From Cloacibacterium caeni (GTDB lineage Bacteria; Bacteroidota; Bacteroidia; Flavobacteriales; Weeksellaceae), in NCBI RefSeq assembly GCF_907163125.1, contig NZ_OU015319.1:1550001-1614000 (forward strand): a stretch of DNA of 64,000 nucleotides, written 5' to 3'. A program made the translations under genes and the position numbers. Below are positions 48,599 through 57,373 of this stretch, piece after piece. The notes beneath the pieces were generated by a model, which saw only the letters and a list, made by a program, of their open reading frames with translations, had not been told where the DNA came from and searched no databases. Numbering within the stretch: position 1 is the stretch's first letter; each line of letters starts with the position of its first letter.

Positions 48599-49996
48599 CC
48601 CAAATCACGCAGTTGAAATTTTTTGAGATAAGTCTATGGGGTAATCCCAAATTCCGACGAACCATTTTCTGCGTTTTTTGGTGAGTGCAATCTTCAGTTT
48701 GAGTGTGTCACCTACTTTTTCAAAATAAGCTCCAATAGCAAAGGTTCTATATCGTAGTGTAGATAATGTTTTCTGCGTTTTTTCCTGAAGAACAAACAGT
48801 CTGAAAATTGACATCAGATTATAAGCAATCATCGAAAATATAAGTGCAGCTTCTGTAGGGAAAAAGCCTTTAAGGTTAAAACTTTCGGCTCCAAAATCTG
48901 CCTTTAATTCCTTGATTCGATTCTCTGCATCGCCTCTGTTTCGGTACGTTCTCCAAACATCTGTTGCCGATTGTTCTTGGTTGGTAATATAGGCTGAATA
49001 GCGATAATTTCTATGGATTTCATCTTCCGGAAACAGGCTTAATATTCGGCCTGCCGCATTCGGCCGTTGTGCTATTTTTTGCCTTACAATGACTATCCTT
49101 CTTGGCTTTTCCCAGTTTTTTGCTTGATAATATTTGTCGCAAATTTCGATGCCCTCATCAACTTTTATCCAAAAATCTTGCTGGTCTATCAAGTGTTGAA
49201 TGGGGTGAGTAAATTTTGCAGCGATGATGTATTGGAGTGTTTTTAATTCAAGATAATCCATAATGTCTTTCTGGAAAAAACCACTATCCAAACGAACTAA
49301 TCCTACTTTCTTATCCCCAAAATTTAAGAGTGTTTCTTCTAAAAATCCTACAAAATTATTTGCCGAAGAAGTATTGCCGCTCCTGAGCCAAAAATTAGCG
49401 ACCATCTTTACATCGTTCACAAATGCAATGATAGGATGATGGCTGTTTCTTCCTTTTTTCTTAGGATTGTAGCCTTTTTTTGCTCCCTCTTGCTCTCCGT
49501 ATCGAGTAATTACAGATGAATCAATGTCTAACGTAAAATAATTGAGGTTCAAATTCTGAAAAAACCAACTGAAAAAATAATGCCCAACTTGCTGGTTGAT
49601 GTGTTGTGTAAACTTGCCAAAATAGCGTTTATATGCGTCCTGAGCAGGGGTCTTTCGCCAGTCAAATATTTCCCCAAGAGCCTTATCTGCACGGGTAATT
49701 TCTGTGTGCAAAAAACGATTGGCACCACACCAAATACTCGTAATAAAAGATTCAAGCAAAACTTCTTTTTTATAAGAATTATTGGAAAGTGACACAGGTA
49801 AAGATTCGCATTTTTCAATTTGCTCTCTAAAGCCGATTTTGTCCAACATTTGCTTTAAAAACACCATGCCTCCCCAAGGCGTAATCTCTTTATTGGTAAA
49901 GGATAGCTCGAATTTCATCGCTTATTTTTTTCTACTGCTACGCAGTTGGATATTAGAATACTAAAATACTCTTTTTTTTCTATTGCGGAATTTGGG
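48599..49996 (-). mobile_element. IS1380-family insertion sequence, copy 2
   Basis: 1398 bp with the same ends as copy 1. Its own 5-bp target duplication is TTTAT (48594-48598 and 49997-50001), different from the TTTAA of copy 1. Same orientation as copy 1. The flanks are non-coding, so no interrupted gene was recognised. Confidence 0.93.
48605..49918 (-). CDS. IS1380-family transposase, copy 2
   Basis: Identical in all 437 residues to the transposase at 44320-45633, with the same Asp-Asp-Glu motifs (LDIDSSV, RLDSGFF, GDAENRIKE). The identity of both copies argues for very recent movement. Confidence 0.95.
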   Translation of the reverse strand: MKFELSFTNKEITPWGGMVFLKQMLDKIGFREQIEKCESLPVSLSNNSYKKEVLLESFITSIWCGANRFLHTEITRADKALGEIFDWRKTPAQDAYKRYFGKFTQHINQQVGHYFFSWFFQNLNLNYFTLDIDSSVITRYGEQEGAKKGYNPKKKGRNSHHPIIAFVNDVKMVANFWLRSGNTSSANNFVGFLEETLLNFGDKKVGLVRLDSGFFQKDIMDYLELKTLQYIIAAKFTHPIQHLIDQQDFWIKVDEGIEICDKYYQAKNWEKPRRIVIVRQKIAQRPNAAGRILSLFPEDEIHRNYRYSAYITNQEQSATDVWRTYRNRGDAENRIKELKADFGAESFNLKGFFPTEAALIFSMIAYNLMSIFRLFVLQEKTQKTLSTLRYRTFAIGAYFEKVGDTLKLKIALTKKRRKWFVGIWDYPIDLSQKISTA

Positions 49997-50343
49997 TTTA
50001 TATAAAAGAGAATAGATCACTTAGTGTTTCCTAGTGGTGACTTATAGGTTAAAATTAAACCAGCTCTATGGTACCTACAAGATGTTCAAAATATGTACTT
50101 CTATCAATACTGGGATAAAACAAGATTAGGAGTCTGTAATTTTGATAAATTAGGGGTCTCTATATTAGAAAGACACCTATATTTTGCCACAGAAAACCTC
50201 TTTCTTTTAAAGTGAAATTCTGAGGAAATTTTTCACTAGAAAAAATAGAAATCGGGGTCTTATGAAAAGGTTCTTAAAAATAGGTGACTCCGAAAAAGAC
50301 ACCCACATATTGAGAATTATTCATAAACTTTGAAAGTCCAGCT
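49997..50343. other. gap without a recognisable gene
   Basis: A plus-strand frame without a good start reads about 54 codons (WYLQDVQNMYFYQYWDK onward) to a stop near 50215, and a 23-codon ORF follows from ATG 50263. Neither resembles a known family. Two related words (TTAGGAGTCT, TTAGGGGTCTC) repeat. Probably degenerate sequence at the border of the island. Confidence 0.4.
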
Positions 50344-50349
50344 CAACAA

Positions 50350-50383
50350 AAAACCCTTTATATCTAAAGATTTAAAGGGTTTT
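50350..50383 (-). terminator. intrinsic terminator of the tRNA-Asp unit
   Basis: AAAACCCTTTA/TAAAGGGTTTT hairpin with T-run on the minus strand, 24 bp after the second tRNA-Asp. Confidence 0.75.
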
Positions 50384-50406
50384 GTTGCAAATTGCATTTT
50401 TAAATG

Positions 50407-50480
50407 CGATCCGGACGGGACTCGAACCCGCGACCTCCGCCGTGACAGGGCGGCATTCTAACCAACTGAACTACCGGATC
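50407..50480 (-). tRNA. tRNA-Asp (anticodon GUC), copy 2
   Basis: Minus strand: acceptor GATCCGG/CCGGATC, anticodon stem GCCGC/GCGGC with loop CTGTCAC (anticodon GTC), T-arm GCGGGTTCGAGTCCCGT, discriminator G. 74 nt, no CCA encoded. Reads GAY codons. Confidence 0.95.
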
Positions 50481-50512
50481 AATTTTTTGAAAAGTAATTG
50501 ATAAACTTTTTG

Positions 50513-50586
50513 CGATCCGGACGGGACTCGAACCCGCGACCTCCGCCGTGACAGGGCGGCATTCTAACCAACTGAACTACCGGATC
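50513..50586 (-). tRNA. tRNA-Asp (anticodon GUC), copy 1
   Basis: Same sequence as the copy 32 bp downstream, by eye over all 74 nt; the two are cotranscribed on the minus strand and end at the terminator at 50350-50383. Confidence 0.95.
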
Positions 50587-50668
50587 TTTTAATTAAAGAA
50601 CATTGCTCTTTTTTCGTGATGGCAAAATTACAACTTTTCTTGAATACTGCAAATATTTTTATAAAAAA

Positions 50669-50693
50669 AATGCTCTCCAAAACGGAAAGCATT
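50669..50693 (-). terminator. intrinsic terminator of trxA
   Basis: AATGCTCTCC/GGAAAGCATT hairpin with a T8 run on the minus strand, 20 bp past the trxA stop. Confidence 0.8.
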
Positions 50694-50713
50694 CATTTTC
50701 AATTATATTATTT

Positions 50714-51031
50714 TTACAAGTATGCATTTAATTTCTCTGCAATAGCCGCTTTAGGAGCTACTCCTACGAATTTATCTACTACTTCTCCGTTCTTAAAAAT
50801 CAAAACAGTAGGAATATTTCTGATTCCGTAATCCATAGATATTTGTTGATTATTATCTACATCTACTTTTCCTACGATTGCTTTTCCTTGGAAATCATCA
50901 TGAAGTTCTTCAATGATTGGTCCAAGCATTCTACATGGTCCACACCAAGCAGCCCAAAAATCTACTAATACTGGTTTATCTGAATTTAATACCAATTCTT
51001 GAAAGTTGCTGTCTGTTAATTCTACTGCCAT
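50714..51031 (-). CDS. trxA: thioredoxin
   Basis: Small cytosolic dithiol reductase, 105 residues. Active site WAAWCGPCRM with Cys30 and Cys33; buried Asp24 (VDFW) and the cis-Pro loop NIPTVLIFKNG are present. No signal peptide. Single gene with its own terminator, 107 bp downstream of the cysteine desulfurase gene on the same strand. Confidence 0.97.
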   Translation of the reverse strand: MAVELTDSNFQELVLNSDKPVLVDFWAAWCGPCRMLGPIIEELHDDFQGKAIVGKVDVDNNQQISMDYGIRNIPTVLIFKNGEVVDKFVGVAPKAAIAEKLNAYL

Positions 51032-51137
51032 AATTCTTTAATATTTGTTTCTAATTATTTATTGATTTCAAGTTACAAATTTACAATATTCTTGCCAAAT
51101 TTTTAAAAGTATTGTCTATGCGAACCATTATCTTTTT

Positions 51138-52280
51138 CTATAATCGCAAGATTTCTACCAATGCATTAACTAAAGCATCTATTTCTTCTTTTGTGGTTTT
51201 ATGAGAAAAAGATATTCTAAGCGGAGTGGTGTTTTGCTGGGTTTCTTCGCTTAAAATTTTAGAAAGTACCGATGATGGTTTTGCTGCTCCAGAACTACAT
51301 GCACTTCCTTGTGAAACTGCAATTCCTTTCATATCTAGCTGTAAACCAATCAAAGGATTTTGTGAAGGCAAAGACACACTTAATACCGTATAAAGACTCT
51401 TATTACTTTCTGCACTTCTTCCATTAAAAAGAATTCCCGGAATTTTTTCTGAAAGTCTTTGGATGGTGTAATCCTTGATTTCTTGAATGTGAGAAGAGAA
51501 TTTCTCTAAATTCTCAGTCGCAATTTCAAATGCTTTTCCTAATCCTGCAATCCCTACCACGTTTTCTGTTCCAGCTCTTAAATTTCGCTCTTGAGTTCCA
51601 CCATGAATTTGAGCTTTTAAGTGCGTAGATTTTCTGATGAAAGCAAAACCTGCACCTTTTGGCCCGTGAAATTTGTGAGCACTACAACTGGCAAAATCAA
51701 CCAAAGTTTTAGAAAAATCCAAAGGCAAATGTGCCATCGTTTGCACCGTATCTGAATGTAAATACGCTCCGTTCTCTTTGCAAATATTTGCAACTTTGTC
51801 AAGGTCTAAAAGATTGCCAATTTCATTATTGGCGTGCATTAAACTTACCAAAGTCTTTTTATCTGAAGACTTCAAAAGCTGCTGCAATTGGTCTATATCT
51901 ACATCTCCTTTTTCATTGACATTAAGGTAAATCACTTCTACATTTTTGGAATTTTTGAGATTTTCCACCGATTCTGCTACACATTTATGCTCTAATTCTG
52001 TGGTAATGATTCTTTCGATTTTTAAATCTTCAACCGCAGATTTCAGAATTAAATTATTAGCTTCCGTTCCGCAAGAAGTGTAGATAATTTCTGCGGGGGA
52101 AACATGGAGTTCATGGGCAATTTTTCTACGGGTTTCTTCTAGAATGGTTTTGGCCTCTTGACCAAGCGTATGTGTAGAAGAAGGATTTCCGAAATTGTTT
52201 TTCATAACCACCACCATCGCATCTATCACTTCGTCTAAAAGCGGTGTAGTAGCAGCATTATCTAAATATATCTGTGTCAT
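51138..52280 (-). CDS. cysteine desulfurase (NifS/IscS family)
   Basis: PLP enzyme taking sulfur from cysteine for Fe-S clusters and thio-modifications. Start MTQIYLDNAATTPL; GTEANNLIL; PLP Lys203 in CSAHKFHGPKGAG; mobile-loop catalytic Cys328 in SQGSACSSGA. Class I (IscS/NifS) by the loop. 380 residues is normal. No iscU or sufE homologue is adjacent, so the sulfur acceptor is unknown. Confidence 0.94.
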   Translation of the reverse strand: MTQIYLDNAATTPLLDEVIDAMVVVMKNNFGNPSSTHTLGQEAKTILEETRRKIAHELHVSPAEIIYTSCGTEANNLILKSAVEDLKIERIITTELEHKCVAESVENLKNSKNVEVIYLNVNEKGDVDIDQLQQLLKSSDKKTLVSLMHANNEIGNLLDLDKVANICKENGAYLHSDTVQTMAHLPLDFSKTLVDFASCSAHKFHGPKGAGFAFIRKSTHLKAQIHGGTQERNLRAGTENVVGIAGLGKAFEIATENLEKFSSHIQEIKDYTIQRLSEKIPGILFNGRSAESNKSLYTVLSVSLPSQNPLIGLQLDMKGIAVSQGSACSSGAAKPSSVLSKILSEETQQNTTPLRISFSHKTTKEEIDALVNALVEILRL

Positions 52281-52352
52281 TTTTAGGAAATATTTGTGAG
52301 CATTAAGATAGAAAATCTTAATTTCTCCATTTTAGAATTTAACGCGACGAAA

Positions 52353-52940
52353 TTAATGAAAAAATCTGTAATGAGATTCGTGTGCGAGAGAAAGCATAGG
52401 TAAATCTCCAGAAGTATCGCCAAAAGCGATGATTTTATCGTACTTTTTGCCTTCTATTTCTTTTTGGATTCGGTTTACTTTTTCTTTGCCGTTGTTATTT
52501 CTAGTTTTGAAATGTCCTGTGAAAATTCCGTTTTCGAAACGGGCTTCTGTAGCCAAAAATTTCATTCCCATTTTTTCGGCAAAAGGTTTTACCCAAATAT
52601 CAAGAGAAGCGGTTATTAAGTAACTTTCTGTGTTTTCTTTGTCAATGTTTTCTATAAATTCCAAAGCGTTTTCTCTGATGATTTTCGGATAAAATTTATC
52701 GAGAAACTCTTGAGAAACTCTATTGATTTTTTCTTCTCTTTCCCCTTTTAGAATAGAACTGATGAAACTTTTCTTCACTTTTTCTGCATTCGCCAAATGC
52801 AATTTTACCAAAATAAATAGCGGAATATGTTTCAGAAAATTCCAGAAATATTTTTTTTCATTATAAAAATGCAAGTACAAAAACATGGTATCTTTGTAGG
52901 TAAGTGTTCCATCAAAATCAAATAGATATAGTTTTTTCAT
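52353..52940 (-). CDS. HAD-superfamily subfamily IB phosphatase
   Basis: 195 residues. Motif I DFDGTLTYKD (Asp8, Asp10), motif II ITASLD (Ser/Thr), motif III Lys near NGKEKVN, motif IV FGDTSGDLPML. Cap region about 20-95 has a hydrophobic stretch (WNFLKHIPLFILVKLHLA), typical of IB members acting on lipid-linked or phosphoserine-like substrates. Last gene of the run UbiA - DprE1-like - DprE2-like - hypothetical - HAD; its start overlaps the preceding stop (ATGA). It may remove the 5-phosphate from decaprenyl-phosphoribosyl-5-phosphate, by analogy only. Confidence 0.88.
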   Translation of the reverse strand: MKKLYLFDFDGTLTYKDTMFLYLHFYNEKKYFWNFLKHIPLFILVKLHLANAEKVKKSFISSILKGEREEKINRVSQEFLDKFYPKIIRENALEFIENIDKENTESYLITASLDIWVKPFAEKMGMKFLATEARFENGIFTGHFKTRNNNGKEKVNRIQKEIEGKKYDKIIAFGDTSGDLPMLSLAHESHYRFFH

Positions 52941-53602
52941 TTTGAAAGAGATTTATTTAAACTCGAATTTGAATAACACCATAATACAATGTCAATATAA
53001 CTACAATAGCTTACAACTTCTTGTTTTTCCCAAATTGGATAATACATTGGTTTATTCAAAAACTGCCTTTTGAAATCATCTATTTCTAATCGCAATTTTG
53101 ATATCTCAACACTATAATTTTTAGATAAATTAAATAACTTATCCATTTTTTTTTCAAAATCTTTATCGTTAAATCTTACTAATACATCACTATAAAGTAT
53201 AGAATAACTATCTGGATAATTTTTTAATTCATCAATTAACAGTAAACTATTAATTCTAGATTTTGGTGTTAACTGTTTGTATGTAAATTTCTGATTGTAA
53301 TTAAATTCCTTTTCCATTTTAGAAACCTTTTCATAATACAAATCATGAATTTGTTTTATAATTTCTAAATTTTCTTTTGTTTGTTTTTTAATAAATTCTT
53401 CAGGAAGATTTTGATAATTAATCAAAATATTTTTATCAAAATCATTAATATACTTTATTCTTATATCAATATCATTTTGATAAACATCATCTCTAGAAAT
53501 TACATCTTTAAGATACATATCCATATCTTTATTTTCTTCAATAACTTGACAAAAAATTAAATTTGAAAAAAATATTAAAAATATTAAAGGAACATTTTTC
53601 AT
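52937..53602 (-). CDS. secreted hypothetical protein, 221 aa
   Basis: Signal peptide MKNVPLIFLIFFSNLIFC, where Cys18 could be a lipoprotein acceptor, then a charged, mostly helical protein with many Lys, Asn and Asp and a hydrophilic C-terminus. Lower GC than its neighbours (long AT-rich codon runs), hinting at later insertion into the operon. Starts immediately after the stop of the SDR gene and overlaps the HAD gene by 4 bp, so it is cotranscribed. No family recognised. Confidence 0.65.
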   Translation of the reverse strand: MKNVPLIFLIFFSNLIFCQVIEENKDMDMYLKDVISRDDVYQNDIDIRIKYINDFDKNILINYQNLPEEFIKKQTKENLEIIKQIHDLYYEKVSKMEKEFNYNQKFTYKQLTPKSRINSLLLIDELKNYPDSYSILYSDVLVRFNDKDFEKKMDKLFNLSKNYSVEISKLRLEIDDFKRQFLNKPMYYPIWEKQEVVSYCSYIDIVLWCYSNSSLNKSLSK

Positions 53603-54328
53603 TTACAGTTTCAATTTCTTAAAAATAAACTCAGGAATATGAATGATGATGAGCATGATTAGTCTCCAAATTGGCAAAACATAAACGATATTTTTTTGCT
53701 TTTTATAGGCTTTATAAATGCATTCTGCCGCTTGTTTTGGTGTTGCAGTAAGTTTTGGATTGAGTGGTAAACCTTCGGTCATTTTGGTCTCCATAAAACC
53801 TGGTTTTACCGTCATCACATGAACTTTTTGAGGAAAAAGATAATTTCTCAATCCACTTAAATAAGCGGTAAAAGCTGCTTTTGCGCTTCCGTAGATGAAA
53901 TTACTCTGTCTTCCTCTATCTCCTGCTACAGAGGAAAGCGCGATGATGTTTCCGCTTCTTTTGCTTTCCATTTTTTTAGCAAAATAATTGATTACAGGAA
54001 CCAATTTTGCGTAATTAATGTCGATGATTTTCTCTGTGTTTTTATCATCATATAAACCATCTTCGGTTCCCAAACCTAAATAACCAGTAGCACAGAAAAG
54101 CAAATCTGAGTCTATATTTTCAAAAACAGAATAATTGATTTCTTGAGTCAAATCCAATTCTATGATTTCTGATGGCTGTAGAAATTTCACATCGATATGT
54201 TGCGCAAAACGTTCTGTGGTTTCTCGGCTAGAAGTAACCAGATAAATTTTAGGAAATTTTTCACCAGCAGTTAATGCTTTTTCTACAAATGCTTGTGCAA
54301 CTTCTGACGTGGAACCAAGAATAATCAT
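53603..54328 (-). CDS. SDR reductase, DprE2-like
   Basis: Short-chain dehydrogenase of 241 residues resembling the NADH reductase that finishes decaprenylphosphoryl-ribose to arabinose epimerisation. Cofactor motif LGSTSEVAQAFVEKAL (GSTSxIA type, as in DprE2), FCATGYLGLG, catalytic Ser in IALSSVAGDRG and Y-x3-K in YGSAKAAFTAYLSGL; KPGFMETKMTEG near the C-terminus; a hydrophobic C-terminal helix (IWRLIMLIIIHIPEFI) may anchor it to the membrane. The DprE1-like gene lies directly upstream, which supports the assignment. Confidence 0.82.
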   Translation of the reverse strand: MIILGSTSEVAQAFVEKALTAGEKFPKIYLVTSSRETTERFAQHIDVKFLQPSEIIELDLTQEINYSVFENIDSDLLFCATGYLGLGTEDGLYDDKNTEKIIDINYAKLVPVINYFAKKMESKRSGNIIALSSVAGDRGRQSNFIYGSAKAAFTAYLSGLRNYLFPQKVHVMTVKPGFMETKMTEGLPLNPKLTATPKQAAECIYKAYKKQKNIVYVLPIWRLIMLIIIHIPEFIFKKLKL

Positions 54329-54367
54329 ATGTAATGAATTAGTTATGAATGATTTAGTTTTTTTTTA

Positions 54368-55684
54368 TTAAGAACCTCTTTTTATTCTTTTGCTTTGCAG
54401 CGAAACAAATTTAGAACTGTCTACATTTTTCAGATAATTGGTGAGTGAAGGTTTACTCATGCTGTCTTTGGTCAAATAAATTCTACCGCCAAATTCTTCT
54501 ACAATTTTATCTAAATTATCTACCAATTGTCTTAATTCTCTATTGATTTTAAAGTCTAAAGCCAATGTATAACCCTCAAAAGGGAAAGAATTATACGCTT
54601 CTGGATTTCCTTTGCCAAAAAGTTTAAGAACTGCTAAAAACGAACCTTGTCCACTTCTACCAATGGTTTCAAGAATTTTTTTCATGCCTTCTTTTCCTTT
54701 TTCTTTTGGTATTACCATTTGATATTGAATAAAACCACCTTTTCCATAGATTTTATTCCAGTCGTTAATCGCATCAAGAGGATAGAAAAAAGTTTCATAG
54801 TCTATGAAATTTTTAACTACTTTTTGTCTTTGTTTATTGAAGTACAAGAAGTTAAAAGCTCTTACAGAAAAACTATTCAACACAAAACTTGGAAAATAAA
54901 ACGGAATGGTAGGACTTAATTTTTTCTTTAATCTCAATGGATTTTCTTGCCATTTTTGTGGTAATTCTGCTCTAAGTGCAAACTCCCCTCTCATTAGAAT
55001 ACTTCTGCCGATGTTTTTACCTTTTTGCAAGCAATCTATCCAAGCTACGGTATAAGTCCAGTCTTCTGATTCTTCGAAAAGTTGAAAAATTTCGTCTAAA
55101 TTTTCAGCTTTTATTGACTCTTGACGAATGTATGCCGATTCTATATTTTTGAGTTTAATTTTTGCAGAAAGAATAATTCCTGTAAGTCCCATTGCTCCGA
55201 AAGTAGCCCAAAATTTCTCTGCATTTTCTTCTCTAGAACAGGTAATGATTTTTCCATCTTCTACCATCATTTTAAATTCAATCACGCATTCCGAAAACGC
55301 TCCTTCTGCATGGTGATTTTTCCCATGAATGTTCGATGCAATCGCTCCACCCAATGTAATAAACTTAGTTCCCGGCGTGATGGCTAAAAAGTAACCTTGA
55401 GGAACCGTAATTTCTAAAATTTCAGAAAGCAAAACTCCAGACTCACATTCCAAAATGCCATTTAAACGGTCAAAACTGATGAATTTATTTAATTTCTTTG
55501 TAGAAAACATAGCTTCAGCCAAGGCTGCATCGCCATAGCATCTACCATTTCCATACGCAATAACTTCGTTATTTTGTCTTACAAATTCTCTGATTTTACT
55601 GTAGTCTTCTTCGGCTTTGAACAGTTTGTTTACTATGGGATGATTGCCCCAAGTAGAAACATTTTTTACGAAATCTGGTTTCAT
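54368..55684 (-). CDS. FAD-dependent oxidoreductase, DprE1-like
   Basis: VAO-type FAD enzyme resembling decaprenylphosphoryl-ribose 2-oxidase. The FAD domain shows VIAYGNGRCYGDAAL and TPGTKFITLGGAIASNIHGKNHH (GGAIASNIHGKNHH is the DprE1 signature, H near the flavin), then the substrate domain ending in GGRIYLTKDS. The ATG at 55684 overlaps the UbiA stop as ATGA; the longer ORF from 55723 reads through UbiA's end and is rejected. 438 residues. Works with the SDR next door. Confidence 0.85.
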   Translation of the reverse strand: MKPDFVKNVSTWGNHPIVNKLFKAEEDYSKIREFVRQNNEVIAYGNGRCYGDAALAEAMFSTKKLNKFISFDRLNGILECESGVLLSEILEITVPQGYFLAITPGTKFITLGGAIASNIHGKNHHAEGAFSECVIEFKMMVEDGKIITCSREENAEKFWATFGAMGLTGIILSAKIKLKNIESAYIRQESIKAENLDEIFQLFEESEDWTYTVAWIDCLQKGKNIGRSILMRGEFALRAELPQKWQENPLRLKKKLSPTIPFYFPSFVLNSFSVRAFNFLYFNKQRQKVVKNFIDYETFFYPLDAINDWNKIYGKGGFIQYQMVIPKEKGKEGMKKILETIGRSGQGSFLAVLKLFGKGNPEAYNSFPFEGYTLALDFKINRELRQLVDNLDKIVEEFGGRIYLTKDSMSKPSLTNYLKNVDSSKFVSLQSKRIKRGS

Positions 55685-56568
55685 TTTTTTAAATATATTA
55701 ATAACAAAAATGCTATTAACCAAATGAGAATGGTTATTTGTATATATCTGTCTTTGTAGACAATTTTAGTAGGAGATTCGGTTTTATTATACACCAAAGT
55801 TTGCTGTAAATACCTTAAAAAAGCAAAAACTACAAACAAAACGGTATAAAAAACCCTTACCCCGAATTTTTCTTGAACTTCAGGAGTTAAGGTAAACATA
55901 AGATAACAAACAATTGCCAATGTTACCGAAATAGAAAGGGCAATATCTGCAAATTGTACGTTATAGCCATCAAGTGCTTTTCTGGTTTTCCCAGAAATTT
56001 CGGCGTTTATTAACTCTCCTCTTCTTTTACCAATCGCTAAAACCAATGCCAAAACAAAGGTTAATAAAATAGCCCATTGTGAAACGACAATTCCTGTAGC
56101 ATAACCTCCCGCTAAAACTCTGAGCACAAATCCTAACGCAATAATGCAAACATCTATAATGGCGACATGTTTTAGCTTAAAAGTATAAGCAATATTCATG
56201 AAGAAATAAGAGGCAATGATGATGGAAAATTTGGTGAAATTTTTATGAAAATAGTCTGCACCAAAGAAAACCAATAAAACAACAGATAAAATAAGAAGTA
56301 CAAAAATAATTTTAGCTGCGGTTTTAGAAATGGCGCCACTTGCTAATGGTCTTTTGCATTTTTCTGGATGTTTTTTGTCTGATTCTATGTCTGTATAATC
56401 ATTCAATATATAAATGGAGCTAGCTGTAAAAGAAAAAACTAGAAAAGCAAATAAACTTTTCAAAGTTAAGTCTACATGCATCACATTCCCTGAAAAAAAA
56501 ATCGGAGTAAAGACAAAAAGATTTTTTACCCATTGCTCTATCCTTAAAAGCTTAAGAAATTTACTCAT
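55681..56568 (-). CDS. UbiA-family prenyltransferase (decaprenyl-phosphate phosphoribosyltransferase-like)
   Basis: Membrane enzyme of about nine helices, 295 residues. Motif NDYTDIESDKKHPEKCKRPL carries the first Asp-rich prenyl-diphosphate/Mg site and the HPxKxxRP signature; a second Asp site is seen after DGYNVQFAD. The PEKCKRPLASG form is that of decaprenyl-phosphate phosphoribosyltransferases. First gene of the translationally coupled DprE1/DprE2 cluster, which supports a role in polyprenyl-phosphate-pentose synthesis. Confidence 0.88.
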   Translation of the reverse strand: MSKFLKLLRIEQWVKNLFVFTPIFFSGNVMHVDLTLKSLFAFLVFSFTASSIYILNDYTDIESDKKHPEKCKRPLASGAISKTAAKIIFVLLILSVVLLVFFGADYFHKNFTKFSIIIASYFFMNIAYTFKLKHVAIIDVCIIALGFVLRVLAGGYATGIVVSQWAILLTFVLALVLAIGKRRGELINAEISGKTRKALDGYNVQFADIALSISVTLAIVCYLMFTLTPEVQEKFGVRVFYTVLFVVFAFLRYLQQTLVYNKTESPTKIVYKDRYIQITILIWLIAFLLLIYLKK

Positions 56569-56608
56569 TAAAAATATTATCTAGACAAATTTAAGAATAA
56601 AAAAATAA

Positions 56609-56636
56609 AAAATCGCCTTGTAAAAAAGGCGATTTT
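56609..56636 (-). terminator. intrinsic terminator of the lipocalin/OmpA unit
   Basis: AAAATCGCCTT/AAGGCGATTTT hairpin with T-run, 20 bp past the OmpA-family stop, and before the UbiA cluster start. Confidence 0.85.
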
Positions 56637-56655
56637 AGAGTATAAATAAATCTAG

Positions 56656-57351
56656 TTATTTCGTTTCTGATTGAGCATCTTTAATCATTTCTTCATTTGC
56701 GGTAATGGCAAATTCTACTCTACGGTTTTTAGCTCTACCCGCTTCCGTATTATTGTCTGCAACTGGCTCTCTTTCGCCAACTCCCATTGCATATAATCTA
56801 GATTTTGCCAACCCCAGAGAAACTAAGTAACTCACTACAGAATTTGCTCTTCTTTCAGACAAACTTTGGTTATATGAGTCAGTTCCTCTAGAATCCGTGT
56901 GTCCATAAATATTGATATTGGTATCAGGATTATTTTTAAGGACTTCTGCTAATTTATTAAGGTTGGTCTTAGCAACTGAAGTAAGATTAGATGAGTCAAA
57001 ATCAAAGTTTACGGTATTTTCTGATAATGTTACTTTAATTCCTTCATTTACTCTCACCACTTCTGCTCCTGGTAAAGCTTCTTTTATTTCTTTGGCTTGT
57101 TTATCCATTTTATTACCGATCACTCCACCAACTACTCCACCAACTACACCGCCTAAAACGGCACCTTGAGGAGCGTTACCACCTTTTCCTACATTATTCC
57201 CGATTACAGCGCCTAAAACAGCACCTGCAGCAGTACCAATTACGGCACCTTTTTGAGTATTATTAGCATTCTGAATTGCTTCGCAACTGGTTAAAACCAT
57301 TGCTGATGATAAAAATAATGCTGCTACGCTTGATTTATTGATAAGTTTCAT
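56656..57351 (-). CDS. OmpA-family lipoprotein with glycine zipper
   Basis: 231 residues. Lipoprotein signal MKLINKSSVAALFLSSAMVLTSC; then a glycine-zipper region (about 33-85: GAVIGTAAGAVLGAVIGNNVGKGG, GGVVGGVVGGVIGNKMDK) which can insert into membranes; OmpA_C domain about 110-220 with IYGHTDSRGTDSYNQSLSERR (peptidoglycan-binding Asp and Arg) and GVGEREPVADNNTEAGRAKNRRVEF. YiaD-like. Anchors outer membrane to cell wall. Follows the lipocalin gene by 22 bp; one operon. Confidence 0.93.
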   Translation of the reverse strand: MKLINKSSVAALFLSSAMVLTSCEAIQNANNTQKGAVIGTAAGAVLGAVIGNNVGKGGNAPQGAVLGGVVGGVVGGVIGNKMDKQAKEIKEALPGAEVVRVNEGIKVTLSENTVNFDFDSSNLTSVAKTNLNKLAEVLKNNPDTNINIYGHTDSRGTDSYNQSLSERRANSVVSYLVSLGLAKSRLYAMGVGEREPVADNNTEAGRAKNRRVEFAITANEEMIKDAQSETK

Positions 57352-57373
57352 AATTTTTTTAAATTTTAAAAAG

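Noticed and set aside
44314-49996. Composite transposon formed by the two IS1380 copies
   Set aside because: Each copy has its own 5-bp target duplication (TTTAA and TTTAT), so they inserted independently; a composite insertion would show one duplication at the outer ends only.
50055-50215. 54-codon open frame (WYLQDVQNMYFYQYWDK)
   Set aside because: No proper start codon, no recognisable family, and set in degenerate sequence; kept only as a note in the gap entry.
50407-50586. Tandem identical tRNA-Asp genes as an integration site
   Set aside because: Both copies are complete and cotranscribed; no integrase, no attachment duplication and no element boundary at them. Tandem tRNA duplication is ordinary.
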